This document shows positions 7,726-14,344 of a DNA stretch of 14,347 nucleotides, in pieces; position 1 is the stretch's first letter, and every line of letters starts with the position of its first letter. The stretch is from CAYQZD01 sp964421875. GTDB lineage: Bacteria; Electryoneota; Tariuqbacteria; Tariuqbacterales; Tariuqbacteraceae. The position numbers and the translations under genes were made by a program. A model generated the notes under the pieces. The model made no database searches, had not been told where the DNA came from, and saw nothing but the letters and a program-made list of their open reading frames with translations. The stretch covers positions 1 to 14,347 of the forward strand of contig CAYQZD010000095.1 in the NCBI GenBank assembly GCA_964421875.1, given 5' to 3'.

Positions 7726-7760
7726 CGGGAGTCCCAGTGACAGGGCTCCCGTTTTTATTT
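7726..7760 (+). terminator. Intrinsic terminator after the second beta-helix gene
   Basis: A stem CGGGAG (7726-7731) pairs with CTCCCG (7746-7751) and is extended by CCC (7733-7735) with GGG (7743-7745), leaving a bulged T. The loop is AGTGACA, followed by TTTTTATTT. It lies 28 bases after the TAG at 7698 and well before the GH57 start, so it isolates the two transcription units. Confidence 0.88.
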
Positions 7761-7833
7761 GACTTTTCCCCCGGATTTGATTAGATTTAGTCCCCTCAAT
7801 CTTGCCAATCAACAATTATTCAAGGCAAATGAA

Positions 7834-9903
7834 ATGCCCAATGGGATAGACTTCGTTTTCGCCGTGCACAACCATCAACCGGTGGGGAATTTCGATTTTG
7901 TGATTGAACAGCACTATGAAGACTGCTATGAGCCGCTGCTTTCCGCGCTGGAAAAACACGAAAATTTCCGAGTGGGGCTGCACTATTCGGGGCACTTATG
8001 GGAATTCATCCGGGAGCGCCACCCCGACTTCATCGAACGACTGGAGGCGTTAGTCGCGCGAAACCAGGTGGAACTGCTGGGAGGGGCGCGCTACGAAGCC
8101 ATCCTCCCCACCCTGCCCGACCGGGACGCCGACCTGCAGCTTACATCATATAAGCGCGAGATGGAGAAGCGTTCCGGCGCGGAAGTCAAGGGGATGTGGC
8201 TGGCGGAGCGGGTTTGGGAGCCGGGGCTTCCCACTATCCTTGCCCGCAGCGGATACAATTACACCTTTCTTGACGAATCTCATTTTTCCGCCGCGGGAGT
8301 CCCGCCGGAAGCTATACACGGATATTACCTCACCGAGGACCGGGGCTCGGAGGTGAAAATCTTCCCCATCGATAAAAGCCTGCGTTATTTAATCCCCTTC
8401 CGGCCGGCGGAGGAGATAATCATCGAGGTTGAAGAGAGGATGGAATCCGGTGTGGAACTGATAACCTACGGCGACGACGGGGAGAAATTTGGCGGCTGGC
8501 CCGGCACTAAAAAATGGGTTTACGACGACGGGTGGCTGGAAAGCTTCATAAGCGCGGTGGAAGACTGCGAACGGATACGGATGCTTCTGCCGCGGGAAGC
8601 CGCCGCAGAGCGCGCCCCTCAAGGGCGGGTTTACCTCCCCTGCGCTTCCTACGAAGAGATGGGGGAATGGTCGCTCCCGCCAAAGATGCAGGTGGAACTG
8701 TTTCATATGAAAAGTGAACTCGATAAAGCTGAACTGCTGGCTCAAACCGCTCCTTTCCTCCGGGGAGGGTTTTGGCGGCAGTTCTTAGGCAAATACCCCG
8801 AATCCTGGCGGCTTTACCGCCGGATGCTGCGCGTGAGCGAGAAGGTTTCCCGGCTCGACCGGAAATTCCAGCGGCGGGATGAAGCGGAACAAGCGCTGAT
8901 GCGGGGGCAGTCTAACGACGCTTACTGGCACGGCGTGTTCGGCGGTATATACTTACCGCACCTGCGCTATGCGGTGGAAAGCCAGCTCATCCGGGCGGAG
9001 GCGATCTGCGGCGAAGCGGGAATCGGAAGCGCGCGCAGTTTGGAGGGGGAACTGGAGCTGTGTAACGATTCACTGCGGGTGACGATTGAACCTGCGCTGG
9101 GAGGCGGGATATCCGCCCTCGACGTCCAAGCCGCAGGGTTGAACTTAGCCGGCGCGATGACCCGTCGGCGCGAGGCTTACCATTCCCGGCTGGAGGAGGC
9201 GGAATCCAGCGATGCTGGCGGACATCGCAGCATCCACGACCGGCTGGAGGTGAAGGAAGAGGGGCTGATGGAAAAGTTAGCATTCGATGAGCATCAACGG
9301 CTTTGTTTCATCGACCGCTTCCTCAAGGCGGACTTTACAATTGATGAACTGGAATACAACCGGGGAGTCGAATTGGGGGATTTTCTGACCGGGGCTTATA
9401 CGGTCAGGGATTTCAGCGATACTCAAGCGATTCTGGAGCGGGAAGGGACAGTCGCCGAGCGGGAACTGAAGTTGGTGAAGCGTTTCAAACTGTCCCCGGA
9501 GGCGATGCGGCTAGAAGTCGAATACACGCTGGAGGGAGATTCAGCGGGCTTAAACGGCGCGCTTTTCGCGCCGGAGATGAATATCAACCTGATGGCGCCG
9601 GATGCGCCCGACCGCTATTTCCTGCTGGACGGGAAACCGTTCAAGGGGAACCGCTTAGGCGGCAGGGGGGATGTCACCGGGGTGAAGACGCTGTCGCTGG
9701 TGGACGAATACCTGAAAGTGCGGGTGGACATTGAAGCCAGCCCCGCGCCGCGGTGGGTGTGGCATCCGGTGGAGACGATTTCACTGTCTGAGGGGGGTGT
9801 GGAGCGGGTGTATCAGGGGAGCGGGGTGATGGGGGTGTGGGGGGTGAAAAAACTAAAAAAAATCATAGGGGAAATCCTACTTAATATAGGATATTTGAGC
9901 TAG
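7834..9903 (+). CDS. GH57 4-alpha-glucanotransferase/alpha-amylase
   Basis: Cytosolic retaining enzyme acting on alpha-1,4-glucans, likely glycogen or maltodextrin turnover. The 689-residue protein resembles the Thermococcus litoralis enzyme (659 residues). Visible are HNHQP at 12-16, WLAERVWEP at 122-130 with the nucleophile Glu125, and YGDDGEKFGGWPGT at 212-225, whose Asp corresponds to the acid/base. A C-terminal beta-sandwich follows (about 390-670). ATG 7834 is chosen over an upstream in-frame TTG (7759) because the latter overlaps the terminator's T-tract and the family starts close to HNHQP; AAGG at 7822-7825 is a modest SD. There is no signal peptide. The last 18 or so codons (KKLKK...GYLS) are AT-rich and look like read-through into the island, so the ancestral end was probably near GVWGV. 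Confidence 0.92.
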   Translation: MPNGIDFVFAVHNHQPVGNFDFVIEQHYEDCYEPLLSALEKHENFRVGLHYSGHLWEFIRERHPDFIERLEALVARNQVELLGGARYEAILPTLPDRDADLQLTSYKREMEKRSGAEVKGMWLAERVWEPGLPTILARSGYNYTFLDESHFSAAGVPPEAIHGYYLTEDRGSEVKIFPIDKSLRYLIPFRPAEEIIIEVEERMESGVELITYGDDGEKFGGWPGTKKWVYDDGWLESFISAVEDCERIRMLLPREAAAERAPQGRVYLPCASYEEMGEWSLPPKMQVELFHMKSELDKAELLAQTAPFLRGGFWRQFLGKYPESWRLYRRMLRVSEKVSRLDRKFQRRDEAEQALMRGQSNDAYWHGVFGGIYLPHLRYAVESQLIRAEAICGEAGIGSARSLEGELELCNDSLRVTIEPALGGGISALDVQAAGLNLAGAMTRRREAYHSRLEEAESSDAGGHRSIHDRLEVKEEGLMEKLAFDEHQRLCFIDRFLKADFTIDELEYNRGVELGDFLTGAYTVRDFSDTQAILEREGTVAERELKLVKRFKLSPEAMRLEVEYTLEGDSAGLNGALFAPEMNINLMAPDAPDRYFLLDGKPFKGNRLGGRGDVTGVKTLSLVDEYLKVRVDIEASPAPRWVWHPVETISLSEGGVERVYQGSGVMGVWGVKKLKKIIGEILLNIGYLS
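9816..9844 (+). other. G-quadruplex motif at the 3' end of the GH57 gene
   Basis: Four runs GGGG (9816-9819), GGGG (9823-9826), GGGGG (9831-9835) and GGGGGG (9839-9844) are separated by loops of 3, 4 and 3 bases, with two more G runs upstream (9792-9797 and 9806-9808). This fits the standard quadruplex pattern with four tetrads on the coding strand and mRNA. It arises from GGG and GTG codons in QGSGVMGVWGV. The AT-rich island begins at the next base. Confidence 0.8.
9874..9892. repeat. Short perfect inverted repeat in the GH57 tail
   Basis: ATCCTA (9874-9879) pairs with TAGGAT (9887-9892) across a 7-base loop CTTAATA, inside the AT-rich 3' extension of the GH57 frame. There is no T-tract after it, so I do not call it a terminator. 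Confidence 0.4.
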
Positions 9904-9933
9904 AGAATTCACTAATATAGATAGTGGAATTCT
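9904..9933. terminator. Hairpin between convergent genes, possible bidirectional terminator
   Basis: AGAATTC followed by ACTA (9904-9914) pairs with TAGT (9922-9925) and GAATTCT (9927-9933), with one bulged G at 9926 and a 7-base loop. It begins immediately after the GH57 stop and overlaps the stop of the minus-strand gene (9932-9934), so it occupies the whole space between the convergent genes. Neither side has a U-rich tract, so intrinsic termination is uncertain; mRNA 3' end protection is an alternative. Confidence 0.5.
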
Positions 9934-10294
9934 AAGTCATAATTACCGGTATTTCAACTTTAGCACTCTCAGCTAACTTCTGACAAGTTACCTCATTAAA
10001 ATCTCCGTAGACATTAACATGGGCTTTATCAGGTCCCTCTTGTCTTGGTTTTAAATTTAACTCGAATACTATCTTAACCTTTATAGATACAACTCCTGTA
10101 TCTTTATGCCTTGACTTATTCTTAACTTCTATAGCTGTTATGTAATATGACCAAAAAACAGATAGGGCTTTCTCATTCTTATGTTCACGTAACCTAAATA
10201 CTTCAGTTGTCGGTCTTTTTAGTTTATGATTCCAGAATTTCCTAAATGAATTTACCCATCTATAAAAATCATGGTTTGCTTTAAATTCCGGCAT
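9932..10294 (-). CDS. Uncharacterised 120-residue protein, last gene of island operon
   Basis: I cannot assign a function. The protein starts with a basic, aromatic segment (residues 1-30: DFYRWVNSFRKFWNHKLKRP) and then a mixed region: EVFRLREHKNEKALSVFW at 31-48, GVVSIKVKIVFELNL at 67-81, and KAHVNVYGDF at 90-99, followed by a short helix ending LAESAKV. From memory this order (an FR element, LSVF, a GV strand, then HA near a G) resembles small uncharacterised proteins in many bacteria, but I cannot confirm it. No signal peptide or membrane segment. The ATG sits four bases after the stop of the preceding gene, with AGGGA upstream inside that gene's end, which points to co-translation. AT-rich like its partners. 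Confidence 0.75.
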   Translation of the reverse strand: MPEFKANHDFYRWVNSFRKFWNHKLKRPTTEVFRLREHKNEKALSVFWSYYITAIEVKNKSRHKDTGVVSIKVKIVFELNLKPRQEGPDKAHVNVYGDFNEVTCQKLAESAKVEIPVIMT

Positions 10295-10298
10295 TTAT

Positions 10299-11060
10299 TT
10301 ACATCCCTGATAACAGCCATGAAATAATAGTATCGAATTCATTGAATTCAATTTCTTTAAACTCATATTTCTTTTCATAATTCACTACATCAATTTGTAT
10401 AATTTTTAAAATTTCGTTGGGAGGTTCAATCCATAAACCTATTTCTTTGTTTTTATATGTAATTTCATATTTTATGCCAGATTTGATTGTTGGGCAAACC
10501 CAAATAGTATCTAAAGATTTATTGAGTTTATCTAAAACATCATACATATGAAATAAAAGGACTATACCTTTTTCAATAGATTTCCTAGATATAGCTTCAC
10601 ACCCGATTCTATCCCAATTATTTTCTAATTTACTAATTTCATTGATTTCTATTAAAATATCATCATCAGGCAATTCAAATAAACGAGATTGACTAGAATT
10701 TAAATTGTCGAATTGTATTTGTAAGGTCTCAGTTTCATCATTATTTCCATCAACATTCAGTTTATTTATTTGACTTCTAATGTAGTCTATTGACATCTCC
10801 TCATAAAGCCATTTAAACTGATGCGATGGAGTGGAGTCTATATTACTCATATGTATTTTTAAATTCTCAGTTTTTCCATTGATTTCATCGATATCCAGCT
10901 TATTAGATTGGTTTGGTGATAAGTCTTGCTCAAAGAAGGTGCATTCGGAGAATGCAGAATCATCCTCGTATTCTACCTTCTCAGCTGAATATGGATCAGA
11001 ATAAGAAGACTTCATCAATTGGAGTAATATAGAAGCGTAAATATTTGGGCTGACTAACAT
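10299..11060 (-). CDS. Uncharacterised 253-residue acidic protein with internal duplication and WD-G-like C-terminal domain
   Basis: Not assignable to a known function. Residues about 51-140 contain two copies of a 46-residue acidic segment (NKLDIDE at 53, NKLNVDG at 99), also visible in the DNA 138 bases apart. The C-terminal part (about 141-215) reads LENNWDRIGCEAIS, a helix, then WVCPTIKSGIKYEI and EIGLWIEP. From recall this resembles a widespread small domain with the pattern LxxxWDGxGAxxIS...P..P...GGI.LEW, usually hypothetical and often in accessory loci. No signal peptide or membrane segment. Start 11060 is supported by GAGGA lying within the end of the preceding gene, and the gap is five bases, so translation is probably coupled. 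Confidence 0.78.
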   Translation of the reverse strand: MLVSPNIYASILLQLMKSSYSDPYSAEKVEYEDDSAFSECTFFEQDLSPNQSNKLDIDEINGKTENLKIHMSNIDSTPSHQFKWLYEEMSIDYIRSQINKLNVDGNNDETETLQIQFDNLNSSQSRLFELPDDDILIEINEISKLENNWDRIGCEAISRKSIEKGIVLLFHMYDVLDKLNKSLDTIWVCPTIKSGIKYEITYKNKEIGLWIEPPNEILKIIQIDVVNYEKKYEFKEIEFNEFDTIISWLLSGM

Positions 11061-11065
11061 ATCTA

Positions 11066-11791
11066 TTAATCCTCAATTGGAAAGTATCCTTTAAGTATTA
11101 TTTCCATCTCCTTCAGGGCAATAGCTAAAAACTCATTTATTTCTTCCAAACTATAATCTGATTCATTTGTATTTTCTTGTGGCGTATTTAAATCCTGTTG
11201 AACAGTAATGATATCTCTGGATAATTCCAAATAGGATTTCTTTACATTACCAGTACTTTTTATCCAGGAATTTACTTCTGGAAATCTATCATTAATTTTA
11301 TATCTTTTAAAAGCGTTTAATTGAAATTTTTCTGGTCTATTTAGTACAGTATTAATCCATTGTCCCTTACAAAAATGCTTAGCCAGTTCCAACCCAGAAT
11401 TTTCTATATTAATTTGCCTTTCAACTACTACCGCAATTCTTCCAAATGGTATTTCTAAAATACTTTTATAATTAGAAAACACTTTATAAGCAAAATCAAT
11501 AAATGTGTAATTGTTAATTTCTTCATTCTCGTTTTGTGTTAAGTCTGCTCTAACATTGATACGAATATTCGAAAATTCTATTTGCCATATCTTATTTTTG
11601 CTTTTTAAAATTACTCTTGGTAAATCTTGTGGCGCTCCCTCAGGCAATGGTATTACCAAAGGTTCTCCATCGCATTGGTCTCTAAATTCTCTCATAGATT
11701 CAGCTAGAATTTTATTCGCATCAAAATAGTAGATCGGCGTAAAGACCGATGCAAGGTATTTTATATCTGTGAATTGACTATATTTCACCAT
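11066..11791 (-). CDS. Uncharacterised 241-residue protein, first gene of island operon
   Basis: Function unknown. It opens with FTPIYYFDANKILAESMREF (residues 17-36), then a proline-rich stretch LVIPLPEGAPQDLPRVILKS (45-64), a strand IWQIEFSNIRINV (68-80), FIDFAYKVF (97-105), RIAVVVERQ (118-126) and a C-terminal acidic helix (213-236). The alternation of strands and helices and the RVILKS...IRINV pair recall a sporadically distributed family of about 250 residues (TIGR04255-like), but the likeness is weak and unverified. It has no signal peptide or membrane segment. AGGA lies about eight bases before the ATG and a TATAAT on this strand at 11815-11810. It leads a three-gene operon with gaps of 5 and 4 bases. 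Confidence 0.78.
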   Translation of the reverse strand: MVKYSQFTDIKYLASVFTPIYYFDANKILAESMREFRDQCDGEPLVIPLPEGAPQDLPRVILKSKNKIWQIEFSNIRINVRADLTQNENEEINNYTFIDFAYKVFSNYKSILEIPFGRIAVVVERQINIENSGLELAKHFCKGQWINTVLNRPEKFQLNAFKRYKINDRFPEVNSWIKSTGNVKKSYLELSRDIITVQQDLNTPQENTNESDYSLEEINEFLAIALKEMEIILKGYFPIED

Positions 11792-12054
11792 GAGAATATC
11801 CTGTAACTCATTATAATACAGATTATTACAATATCTAAGATTCCCTTATTCTGAAATAATATGTTTTAATCTCACGAAAACCACTACAAAATGTAATAAA
11901 TTATTTTAAATATTTCAAGTAAATGGCTGATAATAATTCTGTTCTATAATTCCTGTTTAAAATTAATAAAAACATAGAACTTTCTCCATATCTCATAAAC
12001 CAGTATAGCATATGTATATTATATTAATAATAACAAGTACATACGCAAGTATAT
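11792..12054. other. AT-rich intergenic region upstream of the island operon
   Basis: No gene is supported on either strand. It contains a 7-base inverted repeat (GTTCTAT 11941-11947, ATAGAAC 11974-11980, spacer 26) of unclear meaning. The stretch directly after the stop of the 732-residue gene shows no hairpin with a U-tract, so read-through from that gene into the island operon, which runs in the same direction, cannot be excluded. Confidence 0.55.
11810..11815 (-). promoter_or_regulatory. Candidate -10 box for the island operon
   Basis: On the minus strand this reads TATAAT, about 18 bases before the ATG of the first island gene. The hexamer 17 bases upstream (TTAGAT) is a poor -35. In DNA this AT-rich a TATAAT is expected by chance, so confidence is low. 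Confidence 0.3.
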
Positions 12055-14253
12055 CTACGGCCTAAACTCCTCCTTCGCCTTGCCTGCCAATTCCTCTATT
12101 GTGTTTTGCGCCAAGCCGTCGAATTCCGGGGATAAATCCTCCGTCCCTATCTCCACCTTTCCGCTGGAACGTTTGGTCTGTTCGATTTCCCGCTTGCCCG
12201 CCAGCTTCTTGCTGAAGAGCGTGTCCCCCGCGGCGGTAGTGAAGGTGATTTCAATCCCCACCCGCAGCAGCACTTTGTTTTTGAACTCGCCCGACTCCAC
12301 TTTGTAATCCGCCAATCCCAGTCTGCCGCTGACCAGCGCTTCCGGGAGGCGGAATCCCTGGTAGATGATTTCCCCCTGACCGGCGGTTTCGAACTGCCCT
12401 AAAGCCAATCCTACTTCCGCCGTCCCCATATCCGCTTCGCGGAAATTGGGGGGCAGCAGGCGGTAAGCTCTGGTGGCGAGCAGCGCGTCGTGCAGCCATT
12501 CGGTGAGGCGCGGCAGGGAATAGCTGTATTCCCCGCTGACTTTCCCTTCGGCGCGGAATCCGGTAACCTGGCACAGCTTGCCCCGGGGCATATGCTGCGG
12601 TTTGCCCTGCATCCGCAGGATGTCGCCTTTCTGCACCGTAGTCTTCCCATCGCTGACCACAATCCGGCACATTTCTCCCAAAGCCACCACCGGAGGCAGC
12701 ACTTTGGCGATACCGTAATTGCGGTAGAGCGCCCCCAAATCTTCGCCTGAAAGCCCCTGATACCGACCTGTTTCCCGGTAGAGGCTTAACATATCGCCCT
12801 GACTCGCATTCTGTAACATCAACATCGCTACAAACTCGCTGTCGGACATCACACTTATCACATCGCCGTCCAGCGGATATGGATGGTATTCCTTTCCCAC
12901 CTTTTCCGCCGCTTCCCGGATGACATCCTTGCACAAATCCCGGAAGGCGGCGGTGAGGTCCACATCGCGGTAGGTTTTGCCTTTATCCTTTACAACCTTT
13001 TCCACGCGCCGGCCGGAATGCTGGCAGGAATAAAGATAATCGCGGGTTTTGCGGTCGTAAAACTCCAGCGACACACCCACCTCCAGGATTTTATTCACCG
13101 CGCCGGGAGTGGTGAACTCCTGGATGTCGGCGTGAGTGACCACGCCTTTTATCAGCACATCGGGGAAAGCCCGTTTCCCCATCGCCGCCGACTGGGAGAG
13201 TCCGCCGAATATCGAGAAACTTAACTGCGCCTCCCACAACGCCTCCTGCGCCTGAACCGCGCCCTTCTCATCCAGTTTCACTAACAGCGGCGCCAGCATA
13301 AACAACTCGGTCTTCGAAGAAAGCCCGTCGTGCAGCCACTGCCCCATACTCTGGCTGTCGATGATGAAGTCCGGGTGAACGGCGGCAGGGCTGGAAAGGG
13401 TGAACTGCGCCACCATATACCGGGTCTGCCCCTTCTGTCCCAACAGCTTGTTGACGCCGAAACTCTTCACCGCAGTCCCCCGTTTTGGCGGATTCCCCTG
13501 ATAAAACACCATACGCGCGGGGCAGATATTTTCCTCCGGGGACTCGGTTTTCAGCAATCCAGCAGGATTACCGGAATCATCGTAGCAGTAGAATGTCATC
13601 CCCTGATACAATCCGCCGCTCCGTCCCAAATCGAGTACTACGACGGAATCCTCCACCGCGATAATATGCCCCTCAATCACGCCCGGCTGGTAATCCTCCC
13701 CCACCCGCTTCACTAAAGCCTCGACCGTCCCCTTTAGACACTGGCTGAAGTAATCCCGCTTCTCCATAGCGGAAGGGGGGCTGTTTTTCGGCTTTTCCAG
13801 GTAAGCTTGACCGGTCAGGGTTCGGGTGTAATAGACCTCGCCGGAAGCCAGGTCGAAAAACTCCAGCGTGGCGTTGACGCTGAAAACAAACTCATCGATG
13901 GAGAAATGCTGAACCTTTTTAATATCGCCGCGGGTTACCAGTCCTCTGATGAATATGGCGCCGGGGTCAACTTTGGCCGAAATGCCGGTCTTCCCGGTGA
14001 TACCGCGTTCCAGCGGGATGAAATTCAAGCGCTGGACGCCCGCCAGCGCCGCCTGCGCCCAATCGCCGGCCTGCAGAGCGAATTCCGGATTAGACCGCAG
14101 CGCGTTGAAAGCCGGGTCGAAATCAGTCTGCGCCCCTCCCATAAAGAAGCTGGTGAAACGGGCGCTAACTTCGGATTGCGCAAATGTTGTTACAGCACAG
14201 GCGGCCGCAAAAATCGCAGCCGCAGCTATATAGAAGGATAATTTGTTAATCAT
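12055..14253 (-). CDS. Exported three-module protein (CsgG/TolB-N-like and FlgT-C-like repeats)
   Basis: 732-residue exported protein of unknown role. A signal peptide (about 1-25, cleavage after TFA) is followed by three related alpha/beta modules at about 27-187, 278-456 and 560-730. Each has a helix (GDWAQAAL, GQWLHDGL, TEWLHDAL), a strand FIRGLVTRGDI / VLIKGVVTHADI / LVSGRLGLADY, and an amphipathic sheet with EFFDLASGEV / EFYDRKTRDY / TFTTAAGDTL. This is the pattern of CsgG- or LpoB-like periplasmic domains. Between them are two beta-rich modules (about 193-270 and 462-551) with GHIIAVEDSVVVLDLG...GLYQGM and a closing RGT/KGD, resembling FlgT C-terminal barrels. Residue 20 is a Cys but AAAC is a poor lipobox. 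The ATG at 14253 has no clear SD. Family likeness is by eye. Confidence 0.85.
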   Translation of the reverse strand: MINKLSFYIAAAAIFAAACAVTTFAQSEVSARFTSFFMGGAQTDFDPAFNALRSNPEFALQAGDWAQAALAGVQRLNFIPLERGITGKTGISAKVDPGAIFIRGLVTRGDIKKVQHFSIDEFVFSVNATLEFFDLASGEVYYTRTLTGQAYLEKPKNSPPSAMEKRDYFSQCLKGTVEALVKRVGEDYQPGVIEGHIIAVEDSVVVLDLGRSGGLYQGMTFYCYDDSGNPAGLLKTESPEENICPARMVFYQGNPPKRGTAVKSFGVNKLLGQKGQTRYMVAQFTLSSPAAVHPDFIIDSQSMGQWLHDGLSSKTELFMLAPLLVKLDEKGAVQAQEALWEAQLSFSIFGGLSQSAAMGKRAFPDVLIKGVVTHADIQEFTTPGAVNKILEVGVSLEFYDRKTRDYLYSCQHSGRRVEKVVKDKGKTYRDVDLTAAFRDLCKDVIREAAEKVGKEYHPYPLDGDVISVMSDSEFVAMLMLQNASQGDMLSLYRETGRYQGLSGEDLGALYRNYGIAKVLPPVVALGEMCRIVVSDGKTTVQKGDILRMQGKPQHMPRGKLCQVTGFRAEGKVSGEYSYSLPRLTEWLHDALLATRAYRLLPPNFREADMGTAEVGLALGQFETAGQGEIIYQGFRLPEALVSGRLGLADYKVESGEFKNKVLLRVGIEITFTTAAGDTLFSKKLAGKREIEQTKRSSGKVEIGTEDLSPEFDGLAQNTIEELAGKAKEEFRP

Positions 14254-14267
14254 AATCTAAATTACCA

Positions 14268-14295
14268 TGGTGTCGAGTCTCCGCACTCGACACCA
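14268..14295. repeat. 28-base hairpin 1, upstream of the exported three-module protein
   Basis: Perfect 11-bp stem TGGTGTCGAGT (14268-14278) with ACTCGACACCA (14285-14295) and a 6-base loop CTCCGC on the plus strand. On the minus strand it ends 14 bases before the ATG of the 732-residue gene, so it would lie in that gene's 5' leader. There is no U-tract, so it is not a terminator. Confidence 0.93.
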
Positions 14296-14316
14296 AGTAT
14301 TTATTATTATATAATA

Positions 14317-14344
14317 TGCTGTCGACTGCGGAGAGTCGACAGCA
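14317..14344. repeat. 28-base hairpin 2, inverted partner of hairpin 1
   Basis: Perfect 11-bp stem TGCTGTCGACT (14317-14327) with AGTCGACAGCA (14334-14344) and a 6-base loop GCGGAG. Its loop is the reverse complement of hairpin 1's loop, and its stem differs from hairpin 1 at two base pairs, both compensated. A 21-base spacer made almost wholly of A and T (14296-14316) separates the two; it reads TATAAT on both strands. Confidence 0.93.

Larger units (their letters stand above)
9845..12057. other. AT-rich accessory island
   Basis: Composition shifts abruptly. Hand counts of sample 60-base lines give 20-40% GC here (for example 13/60 at 10501, 12/60 at 11881) against 36/60 at 8761 and 39/60 at 12421. 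The left edge lies inside the GH57 3' end and the right edge at the stop of the 732-residue gene. It holds a three-gene minus-strand operon and a 263-base AT-rich gap. I saw no integrase, transposase, tRNA or flanking direct repeat, so acquisition by transfer is inferred from composition only. Confidence 0.75.

Noticed and set aside
7759..7833. TTG start 25 codons upstream for the GH57 gene
   Set aside because: It lies at the terminator's T-tract, and GH57 proteins normally begin just before HNHQP, which fits ATG 7834.
9845..12057. Island as an insertion sequence or prophage fragment
   Set aside because: No transposase, integrase or phage structural gene, and I found no terminal inverted or direct repeats at the two edges.
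12251..12934. 227-residue minus-strand frame within the exported protein gene
   Set aside because: Gly-, Arg- and Ser-rich alternate frame of a GC-rich gene whose main frame carries a signal peptide and clear internal repeats.
13330..14241. Several plus-strand frames of 94-144 residues opposite the exported protein gene
   Set aside because: No SD or recognisable domain; they lie wholly opposite the 732-residue frame and have low-quality composition.
14268..14344. The two hairpins as intrinsic terminators
   Set aside because: Neither stem is followed by a T-tract on either strand; the AT spacer between them is mixed A and T.
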